NCBI GenBank assembly: GCA_019635315.1
Contig: JAHBZT010000004.1
Span: 496,001 to 560,000 of the forward strand
DNA length: 64,000 nucleotides
Direction: 5' to 3'
From: Rubrivivax sp.
GTDB taxonomy: Bacteria > Pseudomonadota > Gammaproteobacteria > Burkholderiales > Burkholderiaceae_C
Shown: positions 1 through 9,338 of the stretch, piece after piece
How positions within the stretch are numbered: the stretch's first letter is position 1
Layout of the letters: the number at the start of each line of letters is the position of its first letter
Notes under the pieces: generated by a model
Databases searched by the model: none
What the model saw: only the letters and a program-made list of their open reading frames with translations
What the model was told of the DNA's origin: nothing
Made by a program: the position numbers and the translations under genes

Positions 1-125
1 TCGATGACGCGCATGCAATGCCCGGCGTCGCGGTTGCGGAGCTGCTCCACGAGCAGCGGAACCGCGACGTTCTCCAATTCGATCGTGAGCTGCCCTAAGG
101 ACAGCTCCTGGAACCCAGCGCTCAC
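1..125 (-). CDS. mad8: MADS protein MAD8, N-terminal fragment (runs off the left edge)
   Basis: Only about 41 codons are inside the window. The gene starts with GTG at 125 and overlaps the mad7 stop codon as GTGA (stop 122-124), so translation is almost certainly coupled to mad7. The visible peptide (VSAGFQELSLG...) is coding-like but carries no diagnostic motif. The MAD8 call is inference from gene order: in the methylation-associated defence system the gene after mad7 encodes a large ATP-binding protein. The sequence to the left of the window would settle it. Confidence 0.6.
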   Translation of the reverse strand, partial: MSAGFQELSLGQLTIELENVAVPLLVEQLRNRDAGHCMRVI

Positions 126-1804
126 GGCTGTCCTCCTTGCGCCGTGCCGCTTTCGGCGATGCGGTACCTCGGGGTGATGGTCTGCGTGACATAGGCGTCG
201 GAGAGGTCGCGGTAGAAGCCGACCTCGCGGAGCCGTCCGGTAAATGCGCGGAGGTTGTCGCGAAGCGCGCGCCGGTCCTCGATGCTCGTCGTGGGGAAGC
301 CATCGCTTCGCGGCAACTGATCGATGTAGATCCCGTAGCGCTCACGCAGGAACCCCAACAGCTCGTCGACGCGCAGCTCGCCCGTGTGGAACCCCTCGGC
401 GCCGCCAGGCTTCAAGACGGCGATCTGCAGCAACACCTCGAGGAGCCGGCTGTCGAGCACGAAGCGCCGCGGCGCGTTCTTGGTCCGGCCCTGCGCGAGC
501 GCGGCACCGGAGCGGTTCTTGAGCAGGAGCGAGTCGAGACACTCGATGATGTACTGGCGGTGGAACCGACCGCGGAGTGCGACGAGCATCTCGATGTAGG
601 CGTCGAACTCCGAGAGCCTCATCTCCGTGACCGCCTTCAGCTCGGGATCGAGCTCGGCGTCCTTCGCACCCGAGGTCGCCTCGACGAGGCTAGAGATGCG
701 CTGACCGAAGAACTTCTCGCGCTCTGCCTTCAGCGGCGCGTCGAGGAGCTGCAGCACCTCGCCCACCGAAAAGTCTCCACTTGCCGGCTTTGACAGCTTG
801 CCGCGCCGAACGAGGTCGGTGGCGAATTCGTCGAGCTTCTTCGTCGCGAAGTAGGCTCGCACAAAGGTCGGGATGCGGCGGTAGTGGGTGTCCGCGCTGC
901 GCTCGGCGAGTGCCGCCATCGGCGTTCCCGGCTGGCCCGCTAAGTCGACAAGAAGTCCCACGTGGTAGGGGCAGTGTCCGAACGGGTTCTCCGGGCTCTT
1001 CGCGTTCATCGGGCATGCGCCCGTCGCGCACGTCGGATCCGAGCCCTTCTTGCGCACGAGCGCCGGCAGGAGCTTCAGGAGCCGGAGGTGATAGAGCCCG
1101 AGATGGAAGGCGATCAGGACCTTCAGATAGTCCACCATTACCGAGCGCGGGATGAAGTGCTGGTAGAACAGTAGGCGCTGGATGTCCTCAGCGAGGAGGT
1201 CTGCTGCGCCCACGCAAAGGGGAGTGAAACTCTCGCGCCCAGACGTCGTGTCGGGCGCGTCCTCGACTTGGTCGAGTAGCCGCAGGAGAGCCTGTGTCTC
1301 GACGTCGAGTACCGCGTCCGTGTCGGCCTTGCCGGTGACCTTGTCGTGGCCCTGAAAGAAGAAGTGGTTGAGGTGCTCGATCGCCTTCTGGCCCGCGCCG
1401 TTCCGCGCGCCGTAGAGCATCTCGTAGAGGTGCTGTGCGGCGCCGTAGTCACGTGAGTGCTTCGGATTGCGGAAGCGGTACGTGAAGCCGTGCAGCGGCC
1501 GAGGGGCGGCAACCGCTTGGTTTGGTTTTCCCCGGTTCACGACGTCGAGCAGGTGCGTCTCAACCCAGCGCTCGAGTACCTCGCGGTGGTCCTTGAAGCC
1601 CGTGAACCACTCCGGGTGCTCGAGGAACTCCTCAACGAAGCTCTCGACCGACAGTTCCACCTTGCGCCGCAGACGGCTCGGGAAGCCGTTGTGCGCGAGC
1701 CGCGCGAAGAACGCGGTCAGCACCCGGTCCATTTCGAGTTGCTTGAAGTCGAGGTAGCTGATCTTTGGCAGCCGGAACTCGCGATCTCGTCGGCTAAGCG
1801 CCAT
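122..1804 (-). CDS. mad7: methylation-associated defence system protein MAD7
   Basis: A 560-aa soluble protein with no signal peptide or membrane segment. It has no classical enzyme motif that I recognise. A Cys/His-rich patch at about residues 256-278 (CATGAC followed by HCPYH) could bind zinc or a metal cluster. The start ATG at 1804 overlaps the end of mad6 by 11 bp, and the stop overlaps the mad8 GTG. The position between the kinase gene and mad8 identifies it as MAD7 of the MADS phage-defence operon. Its biochemical role is not evident from the sequence, but it is probably part of the effector or sensing machinery. Codon use resembles the other island genes. Confidence 0.8.
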   Translation of the reverse strand: MALSRRDREFRLPKISYLDFKQLEMDRVLTAFFARLAHNGFPSRLRRKVELSVESFVEEFLEHPEWFTGFKDHREVLERWVETHLLDVVNRGKPNQAVAAPRPLHGFTYRFRNPKHSRDYGAAQHLYEMLYGARNGAGQKAIEHLNHFFFQGHDKVTGKADTDAVLDVETQALLRLLDQVEDAPDTTSGRESFTPLCVGAADLLAEDIQRLLFYQHFIPRSVMVDYLKVLIAFHLGLYHLRLLKLLPALVRKKGSDPTCATGACPMNAKSPENPFGHCPYHVGLLVDLAGQPGTPMAALAERSADTHYRRIPTFVRAYFATKKLDEFATDLVRRGKLSKPASGDFSVGEVLQLLDAPLKAEREKFFGQRISSLVEATSGAKDAELDPELKAVTEMRLSEFDAYIEMLVALRGRFHRQYIIECLDSLLLKNRSGAALAQGRTKNAPRRFVLDSRLLEVLLQIAVLKPGGAEGFHTGELRVDELLGFLRERYGIYIDQLPRSDGFPTTSIEDRRALRDNLRAFTGRLREVGFYRDLSDAYVTQTITPRYRIAESGTAQGGQP

Positions 1805-4800
1805 ATATCGACTCCGGCTCGCGAACGTAGTGCATCTCTAGGCGGCTGTCGGCCTGGCGCTTGACCAAGTAGAAATCACGACCCGCAGTCGTCAGCAAGA
1901 CCTCTTGATAGGGGGCTGAACCCAGCTGGTTCTTGAAAACCACGAGACTCAGGTAGTACCCGCGTTCCTCCTCTACGCTGGGCCGGTAGCCCTCGTTGAG
2001 GCGCTGCAGCATTTCATATACGTCGAGCGAGACGAGAAGCTCGGCATGGAGGTTCTTGTCCTGGTACCGTAGGACGAGGCCGGTGGGCATGTGCTCGACG
2101 AAGCGTGAGCGCGAGGCCTGGTCCGCCAGCGCGAGCGAGAAACGCTCGCGTGGGTACAACCGGTACGAGCGCACGCTGCCACCGTCGACACGGCGGACCT
2201 CGAGCGCGAGGTTGTTGCCGATCCGTTCAGGCCGTGTGAGGCCTTCGCCACGGTTGATGGCGACGAGCAGCGGCTCGAGCAAACGATCAGGCTTGCGATC
2301 ACCACGCACGACGGCTAGCAGGTCGTCCGCCGTTCTGTAGGGCAACATCGAGCGCCAGCCAGTGTCGCGACGCTCGAAGAACGCCCGTCGGCGCGCCATT
2401 GCAATGAAGCGGCGGTGCGCCTCTGCGCGATGCGCGCTGACCTTGCCCGACACGTCTCGCGGCAACTCGTCGTAGAGGCTGCGGAGGATCTCGCGGTCGT
2501 AGGTCCCGCGCTGCTCGAAGCGGAAGAGCGTGCGATCCTCGATGGGCGAGACGAAGTCGAGGGCGCGATCGAGCCGGGGATCGTCGGCGTCCGCGACGTC
2601 GACCTCGGAGAGCAGCGTCAGGAGGCGGTCTGCGTTCGGCGCGTCGCCGCCTCGCCAGCTGTTGAAGTAGAAGCCCTGAACGATCTCGTTGCGCTGGCCG
2701 GCGCGGTATAAGTCATGGATCCCGTCGCAGTCGCGCGTCCCCACGAGCGTGTAAGCCAACGCCGAGCGCAAATCGCGCAGGGTGATGTGCAGGCGCCCGC
2801 GCAGGTGCGTGATGGCGTATAGGCTCTTGAGCCGCTCGACGACGTGCTTGCCCGCCGTCGCATCCTGGATGGTCTTCGCGTTATGGAACGCGTAGCACTT
2901 GTCCTTCAGGTCGCAGCCGTGGCACGGCTCCCAGAACTTCTCCTGCGTCATGCGACTCACGAGCCGCTCGAGGATCGAGTTGTCGAAGCCTTGGGCATCG
3001 ACCACCACGCTTCGGAGGTTGAGGTTCACGACCGCCACACCTTTGGCTGGCTCACCCGTGCGGAGGCCCTCCTTCACGAGCGCCGCGAGCGCTTCGAAGT
3101 CGGCGCGGTTCGCTTCAAGGAAGTCGACGAGGCGGCCCTCGTTGATGGCGATGAGGCGCGTCTCGTTCGGCTCGGCCCAGGCCGACGCGTCCTTGCCCTT
3201 CATCGGGGCGAGGAAGGCGCGAAGCACGTCGTCGTTCTTCTGATCGCCCTCGTCCTGACTACCATCGTAGTTGGAAAGGAACGTGCGGCCGCGCAGCTTG
3301 AAGCGCGCGCCGTTCAGCAAGGGTGTGACGACGGCCTGCTCGTCTTTGGCGGCGCGCTCGAGCTTCTGGAGGAACGCCGTCTTCCCGTCACCCGCATTGC
3401 CCGAGATGATGACAAGCGCGAACTCGCCCGCGAGTACCGATGGGAGCAGCTCGCGGTCGAGCGCGGTTTTGACGTAGGTCTGCTCACTGATGACATCGAG
3501 GCCTCGGGTGCCCGCGTTGCTCCATTTGCTCTGGCTGTACACCGTGAGCAGATGGCGCACGTAGGGGTTCGTGTTTGGCGGGATCGGAATCCCCGCGCCG
3601 CCTCCGATCCTGGTTCGCTTCCCCCTGCCGCCGTCGTCCGGCATGCCCCATGCGAGCGGCACGGGTGTCGTGGGCTGGGCGGCCCGCCGCGCAGTCGGCA
3701 CGTTCGTCAGGGCGCTTTGCAGCTCTACAGCGGACGCGAAGCGATCGGCGCGCTTGGGCGCGATGGTCTTCAACATGATCTCCGCGAGCTCCGGCGCAAT
3801 GTCGGTCAGGTTGGACTGCTCGCGCGGGTCGGCGGCAGCTTTGCCAGGCGGCGGCATCTGCGCGCCGTCCCACGGGTAGCGCCCGGTCACCGCCTCGTAA
3901 AGCGTGATGCCCAGCGCATAGAGGTCCCGGTCCGCGAGATCGCTAGTCGACGGCACCGACTCGAGGTCGAGGTCAGGAGGCAGGTAGCGACGTGAGCCGC
4001 CACCCCGGTCGCCGTTTGCGCCGAAAACGGCGACGTTGAAGTCGATGATCTTCGCGCCGCGATCGGTCCACAGCAGGTTGCGGGGCTTGATGTCGCAGTG
4101 GAACACGCCCGCCTCGTGGAGGTGGACGAGACCCGACACCACCTGGCGTGCAAGCTCAAGCGCGTCCTCGGGAGCGAACAGGTTGCCGTCGATCATCTCG
4201 CCGACGTCGAGCCCGTCGATGTACTCGAAGACGATGAAGGGCGGACCATTGCCGGGGATGAAGTCGGCATCGATCACCTTCACAACGTTCGGATGATCCG
4301 GGATGCGAAGTAGCGTCTTGTATTCCTTCTTGAGCCGGTCGACGGTCGAGACCCGGTCACGCAGCACGAGCTTCATGGCGCGCGAGACATCGCCGAGCGT
4401 GTCGATGACCTTGTAGGCGACGCCGAAAGAGCCGGGCTTGCCGAGGCGCTTCTCGACGACGTACTTCTGCGTGAGCTGGGTCTGCGCCGGCAGGTTCGAG
4501 TAGTCGAGCTGAGGCTGCCCCGCCTCGACGGCGGGCGCGCATGCAGGCGCAGACGTCTCCGCAACCTGGCTCGCACTCGGGTCGAAGATGATCTTCAGCT
4601 CGGCGAGCGCCCAGACAGCCGTCGCGCGCTTCTCGGGGTCGAACCCGCACAGTTTCTGGAGCCAGACGTCGAAGCCCTTGGGCAGCTCGGGTCGCACGGC
4701 GCTCGGCTTCACCGCGAACACAGCCTTCTGTTCGAACAGCTCAGTCGGCGTCTTGAACGGCCGCTCGCCGGTGAACAGCTCGTAGAGCACGAGCCCCACG

Positions 4801-5966
4801 CTGAAGATATCGGAGGCCGGCGTTGCGGCGGCCGGTTCGCCGTGGATCTCGGGCGCCATGTACTTGGGCTCGAGGTCGTCGACGATCTCCTGCGCGATGG
4901 TGCGGCTGTGGTCCGTGCCCGGGCGCGCAAAGTCGAAACCCGTGAGGCGGACGTGCCCATCGGTGCCGAGGAGGATGTTCGATGGTGAGATGTTCCGGTG
5001 AACGACCTTGTGCGTTTGCAGGTGCCCAAGCGCCGAGAGCAGGTCGGCGGCAATGGTGGTTTTCTGGTCCAGGGTAAGCGCCAGGGTCGGCTTCTCGATG
5101 TGAAGGCGCAGCGCCTGTCCCGGCACGTCCTCGGTGACGAGGAAGTACTTGTCCTCGCCTTCGCTCGTGAAGAACTCGCGGACGCCTATGATGCCGGGAT
5201 GGCCGGGCATTGAAATGAGCGCGCGGTACGCGGCCGAGATGAGGGCCTTCTGCTTCGCACGCTCCTCCAGCGGCTTGTAGGCGTCAGCCTGGTATGCGCG
5301 CACCAGCGCGGTCGCGCGCTGCCCGATGATTGAGTTGAAAGCGCGGTACTCGATGTAGCTGTCCGTGCCACCGAGCTTCTCGAGCACCTGCCAGTTGCCA
5401 AAGCGCTGCGGGCCTGAGCGCGCCTTCGCCACGCCCTGGAGCGCCTTGATGATGATCTTGTGATGCGCGCTTATGTTCTTCGACTTGCCTGCAGGGATGC
5501 GCGTGCCGTTCTGGAAGAACGCTGCCGCCTTCTTTAGCGTGGTGACGTTCGGCGCATCGCGCCCGCCCTGGTCGACGAGCGTGGCGTCCGACGCGGTCAG
5601 CACGACGGCGGCGTCGACGTAGATGTCCTCAAGATCGCGGCGGCCGGGCTGGCTGTTCGTGATGACGCCTTTCACTGCCTTTGCGTGCCCACGCAGCTTG
5701 GCGAGCGGCGAGCTGAAGGGTTGGCGACCCTCCGGGTACCACTTGGGCCCATAGACATCGATGAGCCCACGCGTGCCCTTCACGTCGACGAGATAGACCG
5801 CGTGCGGCGCGACGACAGCAACGTCGACCTCGAACGTCTCGCCGTTACGGATGATCTCGAAGTTGTGCAGGACGAGATAGCTCGCCGGCAGGTGATCCCG
5901 CAGGTGCGCGATGGCCTGGCGCTCGGCCTCGTTCACCGGCTCGCCGATGGGGATCACGGTGGCCAT
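1794..5966 (-). CDS. mad6: MADS protein kinase MAD6: NERD domain, two kinase-like domains and a P-loop ATPase
   Basis: A 1390-aa multidomain protein. Residues 10-130 form a NERD nuclease-related domain, with D48 and D61-V-K63 in the expected places. Residues about 190-460 are a first Ser/Thr kinase fold, but the catalytic loop reads HRNISPSN (near residue 323) and the DFG position reads GFD, so this copy looks like a pseudokinase. Residues about 497-770 are a second kinase fold with HCDIKPRN (near 619), K in AMKLVL and DFN in place of DFG, so it is plausibly active. A P-loop, GNAGDGKT, lies near residue 855, followed by an ATPase region with a Cys/His cluster (CHGCDLKDKC). The architecture resembles PglW of BREX but is the MADS kinase by context. 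The start overlaps the mad5 stop as TGATG. Confidence 0.88.
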   Translation of the reverse strand: MATVIPIGEPVNEAERQAIAHLRDHLPASYLVLHNFEIIRNGETFEVDVAVVAPHAVYLVDVKGTRGLIDVYGPKWYPEGRQPFSSPLAKLRGHAKAVKGVITNSQPGRRDLEDIYVDAAVVLTASDATLVDQGGRDAPNVTTLKKAAAFFQNGTRIPAGKSKNISAHHKIIIKALQGVAKARSGPQRFGNWQVLEKLGGTDSYIEYRAFNSIIGQRATALVRAYQADAYKPLEERAKQKALISAAYRALISMPGHPGIIGVREFFTSEGEDKYFLVTEDVPGQALRLHIEKPTLALTLDQKTTIAADLLSALGHLQTHKVVHRNISPSNILLGTDGHVRLTGFDFARPGTDHSRTIAQEIVDDLEPKYMAPEIHGEPAAATPASDIFSVGLVLYELFTGERPFKTPTELFEQKAVFAVKPSAVRPELPKGFDVWLQKLCGFDPEKRATAVWALAELKIIFDPSASQVAETSAPACAPAVEAGQPQLDYSNLPAQTQLTQKYVVEKRLGKPGSFGVAYKVIDTLGDVSRAMKLVLRDRVSTVDRLKKEYKTLLRIPDHPNVVKVIDADFIPGNGPPFIVFEYIDGLDVGEMIDGNLFAPEDALELARQVVSGLVHLHEAGVFHCDIKPRNLLWTDRGAKIIDFNVAVFGANGDRGGGSRRYLPPDLDLESVPSTSDLADRDLYALGITLYEAVTGRYPWDGAQMPPPGKAAADPREQSNLTDIAPELAEIMLKTIAPKRADRFASAVELQSALTNVPTARRAAQPTTPVPLAWGMPDDGGRGKRTRIGGGAGIPIPPNTNPYVRHLLTVYSQSKWSNAGTRGLDVISEQTYVKTALDRELLPSVLAGEFALVIISGNAGDGKTAFLQKLERAAKDEQAVVTPLLNGARFKLRGRTFLSNYDGSQDEGDQKNDDVLRAFLAPMKGKDASAWAEPNETRLIAINEGRLVDFLEANRADFEALAALVKEGLRTGEPAKGVAVVNLNLRSVVVDAQGFDNSILERLVSRMTQEKFWEPCHGCDLKDKCYAFHNAKTIQDATAGKHVVERLKSLYAITHLRGRLHITLRDLRSALAYTLVGTRDCDGIHDLYRAGQRNEIVQGFYFNSWRGGDAPNADRLLTLLSEVDVADADDPRLDRALDFVSPIEDRTLFRFEQRGTYDREILRSLYDELPRDVSGKVSAHRAEAHRRFIAMARRRAFFERRDTGWRSMLPYRTADDLLAVVRGDRKPDRLLEPLLVAINRGEGLTRPERIGNNLALEVRRVDGGSVRSYRLYPRERFSLALADQASRSRFVEHMPTGLVLRYQDKNLHAELLVSLDVYEMLQRLNEGYRPSVEEERGYYLSLVVFKNQLGSAPYQEVLLTTAGRDFYLVKRQADSRLEMHYVREPESIYGA

Positions 5967-7369
5967 CAGTTTGACTCTCCATTCTCGATGGCGTCTTCGA
6001 CGATGCGCACAGCCTTGCGCTCCGCGTTGATCGCCTCGTCACGCCGGCGCTGAGCGTCGATCACGTGCTTACCAATTCGCTGACGCATGCCGCGCTCCGG
6101 CCACGGAATCGAAAGAGCACGAACACGCCCAGCGTCAATGTGCGGAATGCTCGAACCGGCTGCCTCCCGTGAGATCAGGCGCATGCCGTACGTGCTCGCG
6201 AGTACGGCATAGAGGTAGCCAGTGTCGCCAGCGTCGTTCGCAGTCACGCGCACCATATTGTTCGAGCATGCGTAGCCATCGAGGCTGTCCCCGACCAACA
6301 CTGACCGCCCAATCAAGCCTCCGAGTTGTCCCGCCTCTTGGATGACAATCATCCCTTTGCGAAGCACGAGTCCAACGTCTTCGGCGACGCGCTTTAGCAG
6401 GTATTGGTCAGTTGTCGGTACCAATCGAAAGACGTCAACGCCAGTGATGTACGGAACGCCGTAGCCCGGGTCGGTTGCATACTGCCGCTTGAAGATTCCG
6501 GGAATGAACACCTCGGCAATCTTGCCGAGCGTCACAGTCACCTTCGCTGAGTCAAATGCTCGGCGAGCGTCGGCATTCAGCGGCGCGTAGTAGTACGCGT
6601 CCGCACGCCTCACGAACTCTGCTGACGTGCTTTGAGAGATCTGCGGGGCAGGGTACTCGCTCTGAGCAATCGGCTGAGGGAGCGAGAGCAACTCGACGAA
6701 CAGGGAGTCCGCCTTCCAGAACAGGTCCGAAGCCTCATCTCGAAGCCGTGCCGCCTCGTCGATCAGGCTGTGGACCTCGGTCTCTATGCGTTCTCCGAGG
6801 CGCGGGACTGGAATGTCGGCAACGTGCTGCCGCTCCAGATGCTGGACTATCGTGCCGTAGGTACCGCCGCTGACGAGGGCAGCGCCCACCTCAGAACGAA
6901 GAAACGCGTAGAGGTAGCCAGGAGGAATCTTCTCAGGGTCCGGCTGAATCTTGAGCAGGTCTCCGGCCGACGCCATCCCTTCCATGCTGCCGCGCGCATA
7001 TGCCATGCGTCCCACGGAACCGGAACACGAGATGAGAGTCATCCCCGGCTTAATCTTCAAGGGCTTGTAGCTCCTCGACTCAGCGTCGCGCTTCGACAAC
7101 AGGGGAAGGTCCGACAGGTCCGCTTGCAGCATTGACGATGCACCGAGGAACGGCACGCCGTACTTGCGATCGCCTACGTAGGTTCGCTTGGGTGAAAAGA
7201 GGTGAGTAAAGATTCCGCCTCGAAAGCCGGTGGTGACAGTCTCCAGTCTTGAATGGGGCAACTCGAGGACGCGTTTACGTAGGCGTATAGCGCCGCCAAC
7301 GTAAGGACGCGGATCAAGTCGCAGTCCCTCGTCCAGAATCCACGTGTTCGGAACCTCTGTGATCTTCAT
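5966..7369 (-). CDS. mad5: MADS specificity subunit MAD5 (type I HsdS-like)
   Basis: A 467-aa HsdS-like protein with two tandem target-recognition domains, each followed by a conserved helix rich in Glu and Arg. It should dock on the MAD2 methylase and set the DNA sequence that is methylated and sensed as self. The first half contains HLERQHVADIPVPRL, the second SIPHIDAGRVRALSIPWP, which are the two repeats typical of HsdS. I chose ATG 7369 rather than ATG 7390 because it follows GGAGGGAGC and overlaps the mad4 stop as ATGA. The stop overlaps the mad6 start as TGATG. There is no HsdR-type translocating nuclease next to it. Confidence 0.87.
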   Translation of the reverse strand: MKITEVPNTWILDEGLRLDPRPYVGGAIRLRKRVLELPHSRLETVTTGFRGGIFTHLFSPKRTYVGDRKYGVPFLGASSMLQADLSDLPLLSKRDAESRSYKPLKIKPGMTLISCSGSVGRMAYARGSMEGMASAGDLLKIQPDPEKIPPGYLYAFLRSEVGAALVSGGTYGTIVQHLERQHVADIPVPRLGERIETEVHSLIDEAARLRDEASDLFWKADSLFVELLSLPQPIAQSEYPAPQISQSTSAEFVRRADAYYYAPLNADARRAFDSAKVTVTLGKIAEVFIPGIFKRQYATDPGYGVPYITGVDVFRLVPTTDQYLLKRVAEDVGLVLRKGMIVIQEAGQLGGLIGRSVLVGDSLDGYACSNNMVRVTANDAGDTGYLYAVLASTYGMRLISREAAGSSIPHIDAGRVRALSIPWPERGMRQRIGKHVIDAQRRRDEAINAERKAVRIVEDAIENGESN

Positions 7370-7998
7370 GCTCCCTCCGCGGGGAACCACGCGCGGAGCG
7401 CGTCGCGAACGCGATGGAACGCTGGGTCCACACAGCCCGAAGTCGAAACCGCCCTCGCTATCTGGCTGTAGACCACCATCGGCACGCCGGCGCGGTTGGT
7501 GCGTATCAGTGTCTGGATGACGTCCTTAGGAGCTGGTGGCTTCGGCGCGCCCTCGGGCCATCGGCCATCTGTCGCGAGGAGTCGACGCAACGAGCCACCC
7601 TGGTGGCGAAGCGCGCGCTCGACGTTGACGTTGTCTTGCCACAGCAGCACCTCGAGCTCGGGCTCGATAACTGCGGCAGCCGCACGGCCCGCCCAGCCGT
7701 TGGCGTTGAGGCGTTGCTCGATTTCGACGCGAACCTCCTCAGCCGGCCGCTCGCCGCCGAACTGCTGATCGAGGACGACGAGCGCGCGCCGATGCGTGTT
7801 GAGGTACGAGCGCAGAATCTCGTGGCAACGCAGGTGCACTCCGCCGTCTTTCTCGAGCGGGTTGTTGAAGAGATCGAGGCGCGGGTTGAATTCAAACGGC
7901 GCGCACATTAGCGCATGATGGAATTGCCGCTCGAAGAATGCGGTAAAGACAGCGCGCATCGTGCCGTCGGCTACGAGGATGACGAGCTCGCGGCTCAT
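7366..7998 (-). CDS. mad4: MADS protein MAD4, TOPRIM-like (DUF4276 type)
   Basis: A 210-aa protein with a TOPRIM-like layout. A first strand ends in VADG (residues 9-12), an acidic motif VVLDQQ has its Asp at 77, and a later acidic stretch reads EPELEVLLW near residue 112. TOPRIM-like small proteins of this kind often pair with a RecF/OLD-type ATPase to make a two-component nuclease, and here the ATPase MAD3 is encoded directly upstream (ATGA overlap, 7995-7998). The functional inference is a nuclease or metal-dependent effector partner of MAD3. Active-site completeness cannot be proven by eye. Confidence 0.8.
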   Translation of the reverse strand: MSRELVILVADGTMRAVFTAFFERQFHHALMCAPFEFNPRLDLFNNPLEKDGGVHLRCHEILRSYLNTHRRALVVLDQQFGGERPAEEVRVEIEQRLNANGWAGRAAAAVIEPELEVLLWQDNVNVERALRHQGGSLRRLLATDGRWPEGAPKPPAPKDVIQTLIRTNRAGVPMVVYSQIARAVSTSGCVDPAFHRVRDALRAWFPAEGA

Positions 7999-9338
7999 CC
8001 CAACACCCCCGTGGCGAACAGCGTCGGGAGGCTAACCTCGCCCTTCCAGTCGACAAGGCGTGGGTGCTGGGTGCCAGCAACGACCTGGGCCGCGCCGCTC
8101 TCGCTGATCCGCGCCGCGAGGATCTGCTCGAGATTCATGCTCGCAAGCACGACGGGCGAGTGCGACGAGACGATGACCTGGCTGTCGTAGATCGACGAGA
8201 GGCTCTGCAGAACGACCTCCGTCGCCTGCGGGTGGATCCCATTCTCAGGCTCCTCGGTGACGAGAAATCGCGGCGGCTTGGCGATGTACGCGAGCAACGT
8301 CAGCACCAGGATGCGCAGCGTGCCGTCCGATAGCCCCGACGATGGCACGTCGTAGCGATCGCCGTAGCGAACGCGGAAGTAGGCATGATGATCGTCCTCG
8401 CGCTCGTGAACGCTGATGTCCGAGACCTGCGGCAGTGCGAGGCGAACATGGGTTTTCCACAGGGCGAATCGCTCGGGATCGGTCCTCTGCAACTCGAGCG
8501 CGAGCCACGGCGCGTTCTTTGCTGAGCCAAGCACCTTCGTCTTCGGTAGTCCCGGAGGGCTCGCCATGCGCAGCGAGTTCCAGTCGGGATCGAAGAACAC
8601 CGCATCCTCGACGAGCAGGTCGAAGAACCACCGCGCGGCAGGGAAGTCGCTCTGATTCTCGAACTGCACGCGCGCCAGAGCGAGCTGGCTCGGCGCCAGC
8701 TTCACCGATGAACGGGCGCCCTTGCGTTGTTTTTCTCCGATGTACTCGGCGTCATCGCCGTACTCACGCGACAGAATGAGTCGCCAAGGCGGAGGAAGCG
8801 ACGGCGGCTGACGCTTTACCAACCCGTGCTTTCCCCTGGGCTGACGCACAGGTCGGGTCTGCTGCGACTCTGCATGCAGGCGGGGGGCAGTCAAATCGGC
8901 ACCCGCTCTCGCGGGCGCGTGGCCCTCAGGAAAAGCGAAGAGATACTCGTTCTGAACCTGTAGCTCGGTCTTGTTGAAGACCTGCAGCCTCAGTTCATAC
9001 CGAAGATGCGTGCGCGCGGCGCTCTCGACCATATCTCCGCCGAGGTCTCGCGTCATGTGTTCGGGAAGCTTCGCCTCAACTCCGAGGATGAAGTTCTCGC
9101 CCTGCCCTTGGAAGAGCAACTCGCTCAAGCTCGCTGCACGCGGGGCGCGGCCATCGCGAACGCTCATGAAGGCTTCGTCGATGGTTCGAACCCTTAACAG
9201 ATCACCAAGCAGCACAGGGATGTCGAGCAACGTCGTCTTGCCCGAGCCATTCGCGCCGACGAGCACGCGGAAGTCTCCAAGCTCGACGTCGAGCTTGTCG
9301 AAGCAGCGATAGCGGGTGGCTTCGATGCGTGTGATCAC
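7995..9338 (-). CDS. mad3: MADS AAA-family ATPase MAD3 (RecF/ABC-ATPase type)
   Basis: A 447-aa ABC/RecF-like ATPase. The Walker A is GANGSGKT (residues 28-35), a signature-like LSDGT lies near residue 337, and the Walker B is LVTEEPENGIHP near 357 with the catalytic Glu. SSHSPVVLA follows as the switch region. This family (related to OLD, PtuA and AbiEii-type ATPases) senses DNA or nucleotide states and licenses a partner nuclease. The partner here is MAD4, encoded immediately downstream with an ATGA overlap. The start codon is GTG at 9338, sharing GTGA with the mad2 stop. Confidence 0.87.
   Translation of the reverse strand: MITRIEATRYRCFDKLDVELGDFRVLVGANGSGKTTLLDIPVLLGDLLRVRTIDEAFMSVRDGRAPRAASLSELLFQGQGENFILGVEAKLPEHMTRDLGGDMVESAARTHLRYELRLQVFNKTELQVQNEYLFAFPEGHAPARAGADLTAPRLHAESQQTRPVRQPRGKHGLVKRQPPSLPPPWRLILSREYGDDAEYIGEKQRKGARSSVKLAPSQLALARVQFENQSDFPAARWFFDLLVEDAVFFDPDWNSLRMASPPGLPKTKVLGSAKNAPWLALELQRTDPERFALWKTHVRLALPQVSDISVHEREDDHHAYFRVRYGDRYDVPSSGLSDGTLRILVLTLLAYIAKPPRFLVTEEPENGIHPQATEVVLQSLSSIYDSQVIVSSHSPVVLASMNLEQILAARISESGAAQVVAGTQHPRLVDWKGEVSLPTLFATGVLG

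Noticed and set aside
1794-5966. BREX type 2 PglW rather than MAD6
   Set aside because: The NERD plus kinase layout is shared, but no pglX, pglZ or brxC-type gene is nearby, and the neighbours match MADS in order.
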